From Spirochaetales bacterium (GTDB taxonomy: Bacteria; Spirochaetota; Leptospiria; Leptospirales; Leptonemataceae), in contig JACKOY010000012.1 in the NCBI GenBank assembly GCA_024233935.1, forward strand, positions 1-55,000: a stretch of DNA of 55,000 bases, read 5' to 3'. Made by a program: the position numbers and the translations under genes. Below are positions 54,996-55,000 of the stretch, in pieces. Positions within the stretch are counted from its first letter, which is position 1, and the number at the start of each line of letters is the position of its first letter. The notes beneath the pieces were generated by a model. It had not been told where the DNA came from. It made no database searches and saw only the letters and a program-made list of their open reading frames with translations.

Positions 54996-55000
54996 CCCAA

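Overview
The window looks like a chromosomal segment from a high-GC relative of Leptospira (order Leptospirales, Spirochaetota). The evidence is the gene content. There are three tandem TRL-like lipoproteins, a LamG lipoprotein with a short Cys-rich linker behind its lipobox, family-B DNA polymerase in a bacterium, many lipoproteins with short loose lipoboxes, PAS/RsbW-type and EAL regulators, and several long proteins of a conserved-hypothetical kind. No rRNA, tRNA or CRISPR array was recognised. The taxon is an inference from the proteins; no marker gene is present.

Layout. 1-3.7 kb: a 17-nt tandem repeat array running off the left edge, then a leftward group (degenerate peptidase-MA-like protein, thioredoxin-like protein, bioD) diverging from an M23 peptidase. 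3.8-7.0 kb: membrane protein, STAS protein, HExxH lipoprotein, FecR-domain protein. 7.1-14.1 kb: acetyl-CoA synthetase, an SH3-repeat protein bracketed by 14-bp direct repeats, a Usp-like protein, an alpha/beta hydrolase with an aldo-keto reductase, and a Cys-rich repeat protein. 14.2-20.6 kb: an ATPase-domain regulator with an adenylate cyclase, an App1-like phosphatase fused in frame to a broken cyclase, pirin, and aat. 20.6-23.2 kb: two DUF2892 proteins, a 47-codon membrane peptide and a sulfide:quinone oxidoreductase-like flavoprotein. 23.2-28.4 kb: divergent signalling pair (PAS-PAS-ATPase; REC-PAS-GGDEF-EAL) and a large hypothetical. 28.4-30.7 kb: TRL-like operon and a tail-anchored protein.

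30.8-34.2 kb holds a leftward module of a RecA-fold protein with a lost Walker A lysine, a small coiled-coil protein and a divergent family-B polymerase with altered catalytic motifs. This is the best candidate for an undescribed system, possibly for translesion or repair synthesis. 34.2-37.8 kb is AT-richer and accessory: a BamHI/OkrAI-like restriction enzyme with its methyltransferase, large hairpins, and small orphan genes. 37.8-55 kb returns to ordinary genome: membrane proteins, HIT, YHS, bioA, an EamA transporter, a methyltransferase, a broken 7TMR-DISM/GGDEF gene, bioB, an esterase, a YaeQ-like protein, GH1, a LamG lipoprotein, an LpxL-family acyltransferase, and at the extreme right a possible tyrosine-recombinase N-terminal fragment.

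Biotin genes bioD, bioA and bioB are all present but scattered over 47 kb instead of forming one operon. Two signalling genes are visibly broken, so the lineage seems to be losing second-messenger genes.
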